From the NCBI GenBank assembly GCA_958299035.1, contig CATQJL010000316.1:23909676-23973675 (forward strand): a DNA stretch of 64,000 bases. Reading direction: 5' to 3'. The notes below the pieces were generated by a model. It saw nothing but the letters and a program-made list of their open reading frames with translations. It searched no databases and was not told the origin of the DNA. Shown piece after piece: positions 1 to 11,366 of this stretch. The position numbers and the translations under genes were made by a program. The DNA is from Cylicocyclus nassatus (Eukaryota; Nematoda; Chromadorea; Rhabditida; Strongylidae). Each line of letters opens with the position of its first letter. Within the stretch, counting starts at the first letter, position 1.

Positions 1-740
1 CATCAGGGTTAATTTAACCCTAGCTCAGAGCAAGGTTAACTCTACCCTAACGCTTCATACAAACATTTACTCGCATCTAATAGTTTATGGAAAACGATCA
101 ACGAGTATTGTAGTATTTAGTATTGGTCGTTGTTATAGTATTTAGTTTCGACTTCGTTTTATGTTCATATTCGAACTACATGAAACCCTGACTTCGCGAG
201 AAGAAGAATTCTAGCTTTGGTGACAAATGAATGCGACGAAGAAAAATGGCATTACATTCTGACAAGTGCCAAAACAGAAGAACCCCTTTTTAATAACATT
301 GACCCCTAAAAGAGTAGCAGAAGCCCGGTATAAAACGAACTGCGCAAAAGTAGAACTTACACTGCACAATTGCACACATGAAAATAAATTCACGCTGTAA
401 GATTGGATGCTGCACAAGTATGCTAGAGATGTATTATAAAAACTAGTGTAAGAAGCTTATTCGTTGACTATACTACTATAGGTGAAAGAACAGAAGTATA
501 AAGTGAATTTAGCCCGCACTTAGGCATTCTGTGATGTGAGTTTGCACAGCGCACGCGTAATTGACGCCTTAACCCTCCACGGTTAATTTAACCCTCAGGG
601 TTCGGAATACGGCCACAGGTTCGTTGATCGATACGGGTGGATTGCGTTCCGTGGTAAACTCTAGCCTATGGTTGATGAATACGGCCAATGAATCCTGAGG
701 GTTAAATAACCCTGGAGGGTAAGCTTAACCCTCAGGGTTC
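1..740. other. non-coding start of window with inverted GGTTAATTTAACC motifs
   Basis: No credible exon is seen. The short palindrome GGTTAATTTAACC occurs at 7-19 and again at 581-593, and several AACCCTCAGGGTT-like repeats follow to 740. This looks like the two ends of an old inverted-repeat element, but the boundaries and any target duplication cannot be fixed. Confidence 0.4.
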
Positions 741-759
741 GTTGATGAATACGGCCACA

Positions 760-3430
760 GGTGTACGTGGAACGCTCTCAAGGACTTCATTAGAGGACTT
801 CGTGAACATACAGGACCTTCGCGTCGGCGATCTTCTTCGTTTGCGTTTGACGTCCAGTGGTATTCAATGTGTTACAGTTGTCCACCGGTTGTCGCCGAAC
901 GATTTCGTGCCCAGCCCATCTCAAATAATCACCGGGGGCAGGCGACCATGCGGTTTCTGCGCAAGCGGGCATCGGAGAATTAGTTCGCTGATTTCTTGCG
1001 GTCCGCTTGCAGAAATTTGGAGGAATATTGACCCAATTTTAGAGTAATACTAGGAAAAGGATTGGGGCTTTTTTATAGATTAGTTGCGACGCAGTGGCCG
1101 CATTCTCGCGGACTTTCCGCGAGAACATGCAAAATTATTGATGGCCGCACGGTCCTTTGTAAGGACTGCCCAGCCCATAGGCACTTTCCGCTAAGGGAAA
1201 GTACCTCAAACTTGAGTAATTAAACCAACGATGACACCTCTACCATATAGAGTCTTACCTTTGCTCGGCGTACTCCCAAAACTGCATTAAAAGTGTTCGA
1301 GCGCTCACTGAAAATTTGGTCAACGCTCGCTGAAAGAAGTTATTTGCCGAGCGCTTGCAGAAAATGCTGTATTGCTGCCCGCTGGCAGAATATGCGACAG
1401 CAAAGGAAGTGCGTCCCGCTGGAGGTTTGGCCACGCCCCAAATTTCTGCTGACCGCCTGCAGAAAAGCGCAAGTTTGCGGACCGCCTGCCCCCAGCGATT
1501 GTCTGAGATCTTATCTTCTTCTAATTGGCGTACGCGGCAGCGTCCCTAATCTTCGATCGTTGACGTAGGGTAGAACTTCCTTACCTTACTTGCGTGACTC
1601 GGTTCACTCCTAGCATCATCTCTCAACAGATCGTTCGATGACGCTAACCGCTTGTTCATCCTTGCTTTCTCATTGTCCGCCTTTCTGATGCGTACGTCAA
1701 AGCAGGAAGAACCGTCAAGTTGGAAAGGTGGGCACGGAACCGGATGTTCTTGGTCTTCTTTACTGCGTCCTCAATTATCTTATGTGCTCCTCATGCTGCA
1801 TATTTTCTCCTGCTCAATTCTGAAGCTAGGTCGTTCATCATATGAAGTTCACGACTTAGGTAGGTGTAGCTTGAGCAATCGGCGATCGTCATTCCATTCA
1901 GCGTATAAGGAGCATCAAAAACCCATCTGTTTATGAACATCGTCTTCGTGATTTAGCTTTAGACCAATCTTTCCTTAAACGTCGTCAAACTGGGTCAGCA
2001 TTTGTTTAGCTTTCGTATGTCCAGTGTAATCAAGACTATGTCATCAGCGAAGCGAAGGTGGTGTAGTTGCCTGCCGTCGACTTTCACTCCCATGTCGTCC
2101 CATTCCAACTTACGTATGATGTTCACCGGAGCGTCACTGAATAGTTTCGGCGATGTAGTATCGCCTTGTCGCACTCATCTCTTCACGTCGATGGTGATGT
2201 CTTTGTAGAAGGTGTAGTCTTGCTTGTGATTGTCCCAGTTTGCTCGCACGGTTGTCCTTCGTCTAACTCTCTTCCCATTTTGTTGAGAATAACTCACGTA
2301 AAAAGTTTGTGGAATGCAAACAACAGCAGATAAGGCAATAGTTGCCGATGTCGCAGGGATCTTCCTTTGTACAGCGACACGGTTTTGCTGGTCTTCCTTA
2401 TTCTTGGAACCTTGCTTTTTGTCAGATAACCGCGTGAAAAGCCTTGCCGTCTTAATGGGACTGGCGAAATTCTTCAGACGCTTGAGCTTAAACTTGTCGG
2501 GAACGGGTGCTGTACGGTTCTTCATCAACATGATAGCATGACGAATCTCGGAAGGAGGATCAGATGGTGCGACATACTGTCCTCCTTGGGATGGGTGGTG
2601 GGTGAACTTGGCTCGCAAAGAGATTTGAAGAAGTCGTGGATGACCTTCTCCATTGATCCCAATTATGGTTCCGTCAGGACGATGAAGTGCGGTCATCCTT
2701 ATCTTGAAGTGAAGCTTCGGCGGCGTCGCGTGTACTTCTTCCAGTCTTCGCGGCGTCAATCATCACTGCTACTCTTCTTTCCTTGAGGTCTTCTTTTATC
2801 GCTTCGCAAGCTCGGACGTCAGTCGGTAGTGCCTGTGGCTCGTGCGCGTCCACGTTGGTGTATCAGCTCCAAAGTCTCCGTAGGGAGACGCCTTCTCGTG
2901 CTTCTTAGACTCTGGGATTTCTTGGCACAATTGTGGAGATGTTGTACAAACCGTTCGTATTCTTCGTCAATGTTGTTGATCACGGTTTCTCGCCAAGAGC
3001 TGGATATCGGAGAAAACAGATCTTCGATAGGTTCGATGGTATTCGATGGTATTCATGGGACGATATTTCCTGAACTTGTCGTCTCTCTCTCCATTTCGTG
3101 AAAAGAGATCGCCGAAATGCCTTGAGATCGTCCTCGTCGGGCTGCATGTTGGGGCGTACGCAATGAAAACGGTCATGGTAGGGATTGATCCAAATCTTGA
3201 CATTCGCAAACGGTCCGATTCGAGGTTGTGAGTTGTTCAAAAGAATCTGTTCACGGCCAAATTCGTGTTGACAAGGACTACACCGCCCACTCCCTCGATG
3301 TCGCATGTTCATAAGAACAGTTCTTCTCCGGGATCAAACCTGGCGTTCAGCAGGTGTATGTATGCTCACTGTATTACTACAATACCACCCAGCTGGTTAG
3401 TAGCGAGACTTCATAGAGGGGGTATTCCCT
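760..3430 (-). pseudogene. RTE-type non-LTR retrotransposon relic (endonuclease to reverse transcriptase)
   Basis: On the minus strand the sequence reads, in several frames, as a decayed RTE-clade ORF. Near 3300-3390 it reads GEELFL, then VLVNTNLAVN, which fits the apurinic endonuclease region. Near 2480-2560 it gives SEIRHAIM and KNRTAP. Around 2030-2110 it gives EWDDMGVKVDGRQLHHLR followed by FADDIVLI, the catalytic box of the reverse transcriptase. Near 1550-1860 it gives KKTKNIRFRAHL, LPALTYASE and LRQRSKIRDAAAYA. The C-terminal stretch (WAGH, then LDVKRKRRR) resumes at about 900-760, below the MITE at 917-1509, so the MITE inserted into this relic. Several frameshifts and stops, and loss of part of the linker, make it dead. 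The clade call rests on remembered RTE motifs; a protein search with the six-frame translation would settle it. Confidence 0.85.
917..1509. mobile_element. TIR element (family with CTCAGATAATCGCC ends), copy 1
   Basis: Inverted ends: CTCAAATAATCACCGGGGGC on the left and the complement, GCCCCCAGCGATTGTCTGAG, on the right. The inside holds short direct repeats of a GCTCGCTGAAAG/GCTTGCAGAAA type and a hairpin at TCTCGCGGACTTTCCGCGAGA. Two more copies lie at 18894-19779 (opposite orientation) and 23836-24417. This copy splits the RTE relic between AAGATAAGAT and ATGGGCTGG, so insertion is directly visible. No coding capacity; the superfamily is unknown because the target duplication is at most 2-3 bp. 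Confidence 0.85.
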
Positions 3431-3773
3431 CCATGATGGAAATCCGTGGACCTGATTTTAGGTGTCCCAACAGTTCTACCCGGTTTCCGGTCTTTCATAG
3501 AAAACGCGTGGTATAAAAATAAGCAAACTCTCAAAAACATTTCGGCGCAGTTTTCTTCCTTTTTCAACATCACATTGGAGAACGTCTTCTTTCATGCCTA
3601 GTAAGATGGAACGCATGTGTCTTCATCATGCCCAAGTTGTGAATTTCTCACAATTTTATTTTGATTGGAAGAGTTTGAAGGCAGCCGATTAGAGCAAACA
3701 AAGTAACTCTATTACTGACAATCGAGTTTTGAAACTCTTAAATTTCGGACTCCTCAATCTTTGGTGCGCTTAT

Positions 3774-4506
3774 GGCCCGTAGTAAACTCCCCGTCAGCGC
3801 ATCTCCTCCGAGGCGGGCCTAGGTTGGCCTTACGGCGCCTCAGCGCGGTGTCAAGCGAGCCATCGATCCGGATGCGGATCAAATTGTATGCATGATAGAA
3901 ACTTCATGTTCTCAAAGAAAAAGCAGCTCGGGAGATCGTGCAGGTTTGGTCAAATGGCTAAAGCTAGTGTAATGCAAGCGGCAGCACCAGGGTTCGCGCC
4001 CGGCACGTGCTGGCGTTTTTGCTATATCGCCGGGGCAATCTTTGAGAGCAGCCACTATCAAAAAAATTGATGGTGGGCGCTGTCTTTGCTGCGCAAACGA
4101 AGACATAGCCCAAACTGACACGAAATATGTGGAAAAAACCTGATATCCCATTTTTGCTGCGATCAGCTGTTCATTGATCATCCCCATCCGTATGCCACCC
4201 TATTTGTGCATTTTCGTGCCGTCCGCAGAATCAGGGTGAAGTTTCTCGTAAGTTACTGACGAGCAACTTACGAGATTTGTGTCTGCGTCTTCTTGCAGAC
4301 ACGCTATCTCCGTAAGCCAGGCCGACGGCGACGGCTTAGCTTAGGGCAGGCAGCGCAGCTCATTGCGGCAGCTGACCGGCCCCTTGGCTGTAGCTCATCG
4401 CCCATTCTTAATGCACAGTAGCAGGGGATCGTAAGATTAGCTTACGGATCTCTTCTGAAGGGGTCAGCGCAGATTATCTGAGCTGAGAGGGGGTTTACTA
4501 CGGGCC
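3774..4506. mobile_element. TIR element (GGCCCGTAGTAAAC ends) carrying a tRNA-like unit, copy 1
   Basis: Ends read GGCCCGTAGTAAAC and GTTTACTACGGGCC, flanked by TAT on both sides (3771-3773 and 4507-4509). A related copy, reversed, is at 55258-55908. Both share GGCGCCTCAGCGC close to the TIR and then a tRNA-like segment. No protein-coding capacity. The rest of the element (4200-4500) contains inverted pairs such as CTCGTAAGTT/AACTTACGAG. Confidence 0.75.
3938..4020 (+). ncRNA. tRNA-like Pol III unit inside a TIR element
   Basis: An A-box-like sequence TGGTCAAATGG (3947-3957) is followed 33 bases later by a B-box-like GGTTCGCGCCC (3991-4001) and a T5 run at 4016-4020. This is the layout of a tRNA-type internal promoter and terminator. 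The cloverleaf is poor, so it is a tRNA relic or a SINE-like head rather than a working tRNA. The same arrangement occurs in the second copy of the host element on its minus strand (55676-55760). Confidence 0.5.
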
Positions 4507-5269
4507 TATGTCTTACACGGCTTTACAAAAATGGAGACTTTTGGAAAATTAACATGAAGAAACTGAAAAGCTAATCGAAGACGCCCAAAAATTGTTGCGT
4601 TGCACTTTGATTTCTATGTCCATTTGTCATCACTCAAGTCTTGCAAGATAGTTTTGAAACGTTTGCTGTACGGAGCCACACTTTGTCATGCATCTTTTGT
4701 AGACAATTTGAAGTAGAGATTCGTTTAAACGGTGCAATTGGGTTGCGTGCGGTATGACCAACCGTTTTGTTCTTGACTAGAGTGTCCCTTCCTGCAAAAA
4801 GTCTTGTTCAGAAGACGCCCTGCAAATTATTAGTTTTTAAGACATTTCATTTTTTTTTGTTTCATACTGACGATGATGAGAATGCGCCAATTTTCATATT
4901 CGGCAAAAAAATTCCTGCAAAAACACTTTTTTGTAAAGTGAATGTCTTTTTGTCGTTTGGAATTTCCACATTTGGAAAGTGAGAAGTCGAAGCGGGTTAG
5001 CCTAGTAGGTTTGGTGTAAACAGCATGATCAGCTTTTCTCAAAGATATGCGCACCTTGCCGCAGAACAACCGCCTTCCTGAGAAACGAGGACGAAATGAA
5101 AACGCTACAAACTTATGGAACGACCTAATAATATGGAACACTCAGTTGCATGTTTGGAGGACATGCGCATTATAAGAACGCCCGTGGCTAAATGAAAAGT
5201 TGAGGCGAAGCTTTGCACACATACGTTTTCGCCTATCACTCCGCGACCACTTTGCTTCCTCAGCATTTA
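4507..5269. other. unassigned non-coding stretch
   Basis: AT-rich sequence with only short chance ORFs. No splice-bounded exon, repeat end or RNA gene recognised. Confidence 0.5.
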
Positions 5270-5273
5270 TTAA

Positions 5274-5627
5274 AGGCAGCGTCCAGGCAAGTCCTAACAC
5301 ATGGGGATCTCACGTAAATAGTAATTTTGGGGCCCTAACTAAGCCACTGCCCAACCGGCAGTTCAGGTAGTGTTCTAACGGCTGAGATATTCCCCTCGAA
5401 ACTGGACCCCGCGATCGTATTTCGCATGGATTCATGGCGCAAAGCGTTTGTCCTGGCGCGAAACTGCCCTGAATCGATGCGAATACGATCGCGGGGTCCA
5501 ATTTCGAGGGGAATATCTCAGCTGTTAGAGCACTACCTGCGCTGCCGTATGCAATGCCTTAGTTAGGGCCCCAAAATTGCTTTTCACGTAAAATCCCCAT
5601 AGGTCCAGATCTGCCTGGGCGCTGCCT
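5274..5627. mobile_element. TTAA-flanked TIR element with long inverted arms
   Basis: Starts AGGCAGCGTCC and ends GGGCGCTGCCT, flanked by TTAA on the left (5270-5273) and CTAA on the right (5628-5631). The arms continue inward through AATTTTGGGGCCC and further, so nearly the whole element folds back. Its end resembles that of the element at 56440-56912 (AGGCACCGTCC, TTAA on both sides), suggesting one superfamily. Non-coding; a piggyBac-type relation is inferred only from TTAA. Confidence 0.75.
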
Positions 5628-5631
5628 CTAA

Positions 5632-6198
5632 GTGGGTCCGAAAGTGAGTGCCGTTTTTTAGACCAATCCTCAAATCATTCAAAATAAAGATAGACAAACA
5701 TCCTGAAAAGTGTTCTATGCAGAATTCCTTCCTCTTTCCAGCAGTAGTGCTTTTGTCCAATTGCTTTTGTGCTCGCTTAAAAAATCGTCAGAACCTTCAA
5801 ACCATAATTTTTATATACCCTCACCTTCGCTATTTCTTCAAATTTTTCGAATTTGTTCTGGAGTTCGGGATTTAACAACAGTTAGATACTATCTAATACA
5901 ATTTCTGGCATCGATAAGCTTTTCAAACTTTCTAAAATCATTATTTTGATGCTACCAAAATTGAAATATGTTTATTCCAAACCTCGTTGATCATCAGACA
6001 GCAAACAGCTAGGGTGTCATCCGCTGCAAATCCTTCTCCCCTTTTTGATAAACGTCTTTATGGCCCTAAGGAAAAACTTGTTATAACTCTAATTTTTGAC
6101 CCGGCCCAGGCTGCACCCGAATATTGCGAAAATTAATATTTCGAGGCGGTAGAGTCTCATTTGTTAGTTGAAATTCGTGTTTAATCAATCATAAGTAC
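5632..6198. other. unassigned non-coding stretch
   Basis: AT-rich. Short ORFs on the plus strand (5648-5949) have no family resemblance that I recognise and no supporting splice signals. Confidence 0.4.
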
Positions 6199-6200
6199 TA

Positions 6201-7120
6201 GGCTGTTGCATAAGTTCTGTCCGATTTGAATTTTTGAGTTTAAAATGTCATAACTTCTTTCAGAGTCAACTTTTTTCCAAGGTCTTAGTTTCTATGTGTT
6301 GAGCAGTCCCTTGGCTAAAAAATGCATATTGAGATCTGCGCAAATCTTTGTTAAGGAAGAACCAAGAATGCAAAAACTTCGCAGCGTTTTTCTTCGAATC
6401 TGTCTTTTTTGACATGGTAACGCTCCCTTATGAAAACTGATAGGCATCTTTTCTAATAATGGATGGATAGAGAAATTTTCGTAGATTATTATGCAACATA
6501 AAAGAGCCCATAGGGTTTGCGCTGCCGAGAGATTTTCTTGACCGAACAAAAAATTAGCCACTTTTTGACCTCGCTTCAGCACATGTGTGCATGCCTATTT
6601 ATGAACTACGAACGATTTACAACTGACGTGAGCGCCAAAAAGGAATTGGTGGATGGGCCGCCCTGTTAGCTCTTGCTTTGCCCTAGCACCTCCAACTTTG
6701 AGCTTGTCGATTAATTCTATTCGCAGAAAGTTATTGCTTGTAAAACATCTATACCAAAGATTTATGTTCGAGGATAAATTTCACTAGCAAGACGTTTCTT
6801 CATGGGACCGAACTTCTGCATATACTAGCATTCCATACCCTTATTCTGAAGCCAATGAAAGAACCTGACTTGAAGGGCGCATTGTGGAGATATCCTCGCA
6901 AGGACATATTTCTAGGGATAGAACGTACCTCGGCCACTTAGAGATTTTAGGCCTGTGATCTCCGTACACTAAGAATTTTATTGAATTCTGGTATGCTTTA
7001 GAAAGCGCAAGGAAAGCACTTTTCAATGATACCAACCGTATCGAATTAGAGATGAAATTCTCTTAGAACAGCTGCTTCAAACATGAGGCAAAAAAATCGG
7101 ACAGAACTTATGCAACAGCC
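6201..7120. mobile_element. mariner-type element, copy 1 (920 bp)
   Basis: Inverted ends GGCTGTTGCATAAGTTCTGT and its complement, bounded by TA on both sides (6199-6200 and 7121-7122). A near-equal sister of 919 bp lies at 27928-28846 and a solo end lies at 35128. Neither full copy has an open transposase frame, so both are non-autonomous or decayed. The length is shorter than a typical 1.3 kb mariner. Confidence 0.9.
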
Positions 7121-7122
7121 TA

Positions 7123-7492
7123 GTATTTATAGAAGTTCTAATTTGCAAAGATTTCTTAGTGTTTGAAGCGTTTCTATATTTTACGACTTCGCACATGTGA
7201 AGGCTTTTGAAAAACTTGTTTTTGAAAATAATGAAAAGCCAGCTGTTGATGCCAAAAAATTGGGTTTTGTTTACTTTATCCAAATGTTGTCAATTTTTTT
7301 AAAAAGACCGAAAACGAAATTTCAAAAATAGCTAAAATTAGGGTACGTTAAGTCTATGGGTTGGATATTATAGTAATTATTAGAAGGATCATTTAAGGAA
7401 TTCAAACAAAAACATAACTGCTAAAAAAAGAGTGAACTTCTACATATAACAGTGCTTAGAATGTTTGTTGTTCTAAATGATTTGAAGATAAG
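7123..7492. other. unassigned non-coding stretch
   Basis: Low-complexity AT-rich DNA between the mariner and the membrane-protein exon. Nothing recognised. Confidence 0.4.
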
Positions 7493-7818
7493 TCAAAATT
7501 GGCACGAACTTCTGGATCCACCTAATATGAACGGTATCAGTGAAGCACATATCACAGCGACGAATAGGCGATAAATCAAGGCATCCTGCGCAGAAACTAT
7601 GCTGCGGTTGCAGCCAAGGATGCCAAGAGCAAAAAGGACTACGTAGATTAGCAAACTCTGCAGGGCGAAGAATACAGTCACGGAGAGCATGTTTCTGTCA
7701 GTTATCGCTTTCCCTTCCCTGCGCTTGCAACTAAGGGTTTTGTGCACTAACATCTCTGCGGTGAGGGGAGCGGCGTTCTCTGTTATGAAGTGGCCTCGTG
7801 CGGACTTCGCTGCGATTT
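7493..7818 (-). CDS. partial exon of a two-helix membrane protein, possibly a nematode chemoreceptor (GPCR)
   Basis: The minus-strand frame runs open to a stop at 7493. It contains a basic segment (LSCKRREGK), then a hydrophobic helix from MLSVTVFFALQSLLIYVV onward, a short polar loop (GCNRSIVSAQDA), and a second helix (LIYRLFVAVICASLIPFI) ending GGSRSSCQF. Basic loop, long helix, loop and a last helix with a Pro near its end is the layout of TM6-TM7 of nematode serpentine receptors, but I see no family-specific signature. A good acceptor (CTCACCGCAG) would start the exon after the EN-AAPLTA stretch. The upstream side is cut by the MITE at 7819-7998, so the rest of the gene is missing or displaced. 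Could also be a chance ORF; its codon usage is less AT-rich than its surroundings. Confidence 0.4.
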
Positions 7819-7998
7819 TTACCCTTTGACTCAACTGCATTGGCGACTGAAAGGCGAGGCTTCGTGAACTGATTGAGGCTATGATCAGAGAGCACGCGTG
7901 CGGAGAGATGCAGACTGCGTCCGTCAAGGGCGTGAGCGGCTTTGATTAGGTCACAAAGCCCCTCCTTCCAGGCGCCAAGATAGTTGAATCAAAGGTTA
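7819..7998. mobile_element. MITE with TAACCTTTGATTCAACT ends, copy 1
   Basis: Left end TTACCCTTTGACTCAACTG pairs with the right end, which reads AGTTGAATCAAAGGTTA. The inside is GC-rich and contains CTTCGTGAACTGATTGAGGC / GATTAGGTCACAAAGC arms shared with the copy at 63352-63530. Confidence 0.7.
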
Positions 7999-8341
7999 CA
8001 TCATCGTTAATGTCGCTTCCCTCGCCGCAGGAATGTTAGTGCATACGGGGTATACACCGCAACTCTAGCCGGGCCGGGGATGCTGGTTAGTAAAAGATGT
8101 GGCAGCCAAAAGTAGTTTGTCACATTTGCAAGCCTCTGATGCATACGAAGTTTCGTATTTGGATGGAGAGCGAGCATTCCCATTCAAAACCGCGCATCGA
8201 AATAGTATATGTGTATGTGTGTCATTCAAATTCGCTAGAAAACTGTGGCAACGAACAACGGCAAGAAAAGTGATTTGGAAGTAATGGATTGAATATTTTG
8301 AGCTTACGTCACTATTCTCCATATCTTGTAACGTTTTGCAG

Positions 8342-8528
8342 TATATTCAAGTGGCAAGCCCAGATGGCTTAAAATTTCTGGAGATTGAAAACATGTTCGA
8401 AAGAATTTCGCTGGAGTATGAATACGGCTCATTAAATAACGCTACCGTCTCTGGGAAAGATGCGAAGAGGAGGGAACGAATAATGTACGCTTTCAATGCT
8501 GGCTACGATGCTCGACACAATAAATTTC
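8342..8528 (+). CDS. neprilysin-like (M13) metalloprotease, internal exon before the zinc site
   Basis: Acceptor TTTTGCAG at 8341 and donor GTAAGT at 8529 bound 187 bases that stay open in one frame and end in phase 1. The product includes LEIENMFERISLEYEYGSLN and MYAFNAGYDARHNKF. The latter matches the M13 segment NAYYDPSRNEI that precedes the FPAG-type motif and the HExxH site. M13 enzymes are zinc peptidases, usually type II membrane or secreted proteins that cleave small peptides. The next clear exon, at 20108, needs a phase-2 entry, so at least one small exon encoding the FPAG-type stretch lies between or is lost. The upstream N-terminal lobe is not found in bases 1-8341. Assignment by motif memory; a Pfam Peptidase_M13 search is the test. 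Confidence 0.7.
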
Positions 8529-8554
8529 GTAAGTTTTCGTGATTGTTCGAAGAC

Positions 8555-11130
8555 GTACAATACCGCTCACATTTTTTGAAAAATAGACGCGAATGTACAT
8601 ACATGTTGCTACATGTATGGACATCAACTGCTGCGTGGCCATATCTCGCCTCAGAGTGGACGAATTCTGAATCTAAAGCCACCTTCGATCCAGCTCGGCG
8701 CGGAGAATCTTTTGATATATCGGAAGTGGGGGTACGATGTCTTCGATAATCCGTTTCCAGCTTTTTCAAATTCTTTTGCGGAGGTCCTTTCGCGAATATG
8801 TGAAGCAGCGCCTAACATAGAAGACTTTACTAAGTACTATTCGATAATGCTGTTCTTGTAGATTATTGCGCTAGAAAATAGCTCAGACTTTATTCCAAAG
8901 GAGACAGAAGCGTTGGTGAATTCTAAAAAAACCACGTACTTTAGTACTTTTTCTGTAGATGGTGGTGTGCTAAATAGTAGGCGTAGATTTCTTTTCGAAG
9001 GAAATAGAACGGCTGGTGTATTTTGGAAAAATCTTGTCGTCCCAAATTCTACTCGCAATAGCCCCAAGATACGAAGCTATCTTGCTAAGCAGATGTGAGT
9101 TTCGAAATCAGCAGGTCGGATAACTTCTACGAGCAAGTTTTCCATTATGTTCGGGTTATTTCATTTTTTCTCGTTTTACGCTCTAGGAGCTCGCCGATGG
9201 ATTTTGGTCAAAATGTTGATGCTCTTGAATTGTAAGATAACCGCTTATAAAGGTTTTCGAACAGGCTTTTCACGAAAATCGTGGCCTTTGATTGCTTGCT
9301 TTTCTAACTCAAATTACAAGGAACTTCTGCTATCAAATGGTGCATGACTCAGGCTCCAGTCTGTGAAATCCGCAGAGTTACGAGCCTACGGGAAATGCTC
9401 ATGAATCTTGCCCAAAATGTAACGATCGCATATTTCGTCGAAATTCCTCCGTGAGCGCTTGTACAACACGCCGATCAAATTTTTTCACGTTTTTAATGTA
9501 TCTTATTGTGTTAGATTTGGTGCTTTGAGCTCTAGCTACGAAATAGCTTTGATATTCAACTGCTGAAGCACACGCAAGCACCATATTCAATACAGTGAAA
9601 GTCTTTGGGCAAAGCGAACATAATATCCGCAACGAGCGTCATACAAGCGCTCACGGTGGAATTTCGACGAAATTTGCGATCTTTACATTTTAAGCAAAAT
9701 TTATGAGGACGTGTTTTCGTAGGCTCGTAACTCGGCGAATTTTACAGGCTGCGCCTGAGTCATGCACCTTCGATAGCACAATTCTCAGTAGCTTTGACTC
9801 AGAAAAGGAAGCAGGCAAATTTTCTGACAGGTACGCGAGAAATGCAGGCGAATTTACGAGCTTTCGTGATTTAGTTACAGTTACCTCACCGTATCTCTCC
9901 AAAAAGACCCTGTAATCCTCAAAGGCCACGATTTTCGTAAAGAGCGTGTTCGGAAACCTCTATAAGCGAGGTTTCCTTACAATTAAAGAGCATCATCATT
10001 TTGACCAAAATCCATGGCGAGCTTCCAGAGCCTAAAACGGGAAAAAATGAAATAACCCGAACATCTCGGAAAACTTGCTTATAGAGGTTATCCAACCTGC
10101 TGATTTCGAAAATCACATCTGCTTAGCAAGATAGCTTCGTATCCTGGGGCTATTGCGAGTAGAATTTGGGACGACAAGGTTTTTCCACAATTCACCAGCC
10201 GTGCTATTTCCTTTAACAAGAAGTCTGCGGCTACTATTTAGCACATCATGATCTACAGAAGAAGTACTATCAAAAGATTCTTGTTGGAATTTACTCGGGA
10301 CTATGCTCGCTGCTTTAGGCCTCGGACAGAGTTCACGCGATTTGATCATCGCGATTAAGTCGCCGCGTTTTCATTCATTTTCATTTTACATTCAAAAATT
10401 TCGAGCTGGAAAAGTATCACAACCGAATTGCAGGCTGATCGGCATGCAATGAACTCGTAACAGTTGTCTTGTTGCGATTGAATCGCGACGATCAAATCGC
10501 GTGAATTCTGTCCAAGGCCTTACACCTTCGCGAAAAGACGTCCGCAGAGAGATTTAAGAATAGAAATTGAAATATCAAGGACATGCTGTATATAAAAAGA
10601 TTCGCCTTGATGAGCTGAGCAAGGCGCTACTTTCTTCAAAATATACTTATTCCAAAAATAGTTATGACGAGTAGAATTCAAAAACGCTTGTTTTTTCAAA
10701 GATTTCACCAACGCTTCTATCTCCTTTGGAAAGAAGTCTGAGCCTATTTTCTAGCGCACAATAATCTACTAGAACAGCATTATCGAATAGTACTTAGTAT
10801 AGTCTTCCAGGTTTGTTTCATACTGCAGTCGCTGCAGCAACTGTTGTATGAAACATGTATGTTGGATAGGCGCTGCTTTTCATATTCGCGAAAGAACCTC
10901 CGCAGAAGAATTTGAAAAAAAAACTGAAAACGGAATATCGAAGACATCGTATTCCCACTTCCGATATATCAGAAGATTCTCCGCGCCGAGTCAAATTGAA
11001 TGGTGGCTTTGGATTCAGAATTCGTCCATTCTGAAGCGGAATATGGCCACGCGCCGGTGATGCCATACATGTAGCGACATGTGCATCACTCATGCGACGT
11101 CGATGTCGCTACATGTATGGACATGCTAAA
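8555..11130. repeat. giant palindrome, family P, copy A
   Basis: Two inverted arms of about 0.9-1.4 kb (8555-9465 and 9641-11130) flank a spacer of about 170 bp. Matching marks: TACAATACCGCTCA near the left end; GGCCATATCTCGCCTCAGAG on the left against CTCTGAAGCG...ATATGGCC-type sequence on the right near 11040; AAGCGCTCACGG beside the spacer. Copy B (25052-31628) shares the arms and the spacer (for example GAACATAATATCCG). Smaller fragments occur near 18300-18420 and 19826-19900. No coding capacity; the many short ORFs here are shadows of the repeat. A TTA-flanked MITE sits in the right arm. Confidence 0.85.
10318..10519. mobile_element. 202-bp MITE with TTA target duplication
   Basis: Ends GGCCTCGGACAGA and TCTGTCCAAGGCC, flanked by TTA (10315-10317 and 10520-10522). 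The paralogous arm of copy B reads GCTGCTTTACACTTTCGCG at this point without the insert, so the empty site is present in the same window. Subterminal GCGATTTGATC...GCGAC arms fold back. A sister of the same length lies at 29927-30128. A 3-bp TWA duplication suggests the PIF/Harbinger group. Confidence 0.9.
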
Positions 11131-11366
11131 TGCTACATGCTTAAACTCAAATTTCGTTATTTGTCAAATTCACTATGATCCAAATTACTATAAGGATTAG
11201 AGGTGTTTACGTGTTTGTCTGTATGTCTGTCTACCTAGAACAGAGGTTTCAAGCCACAATTTTTGTCTCAATGCACTGCCAGCATCTCCGTTTACAAGAA
11301 AAGCAAGAGGGGAGTTGACGAGTGGACTCCTCAGAAATTTCGAGCCAAACGGATCCACCTGTTGTT

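Noticed and set aside
1..740. AACCCT repeats considered as telomere-like
   Set aside because: Nematode telomeres are TTAGGC; the motifs here are scattered and palindromic, not a tandem array.
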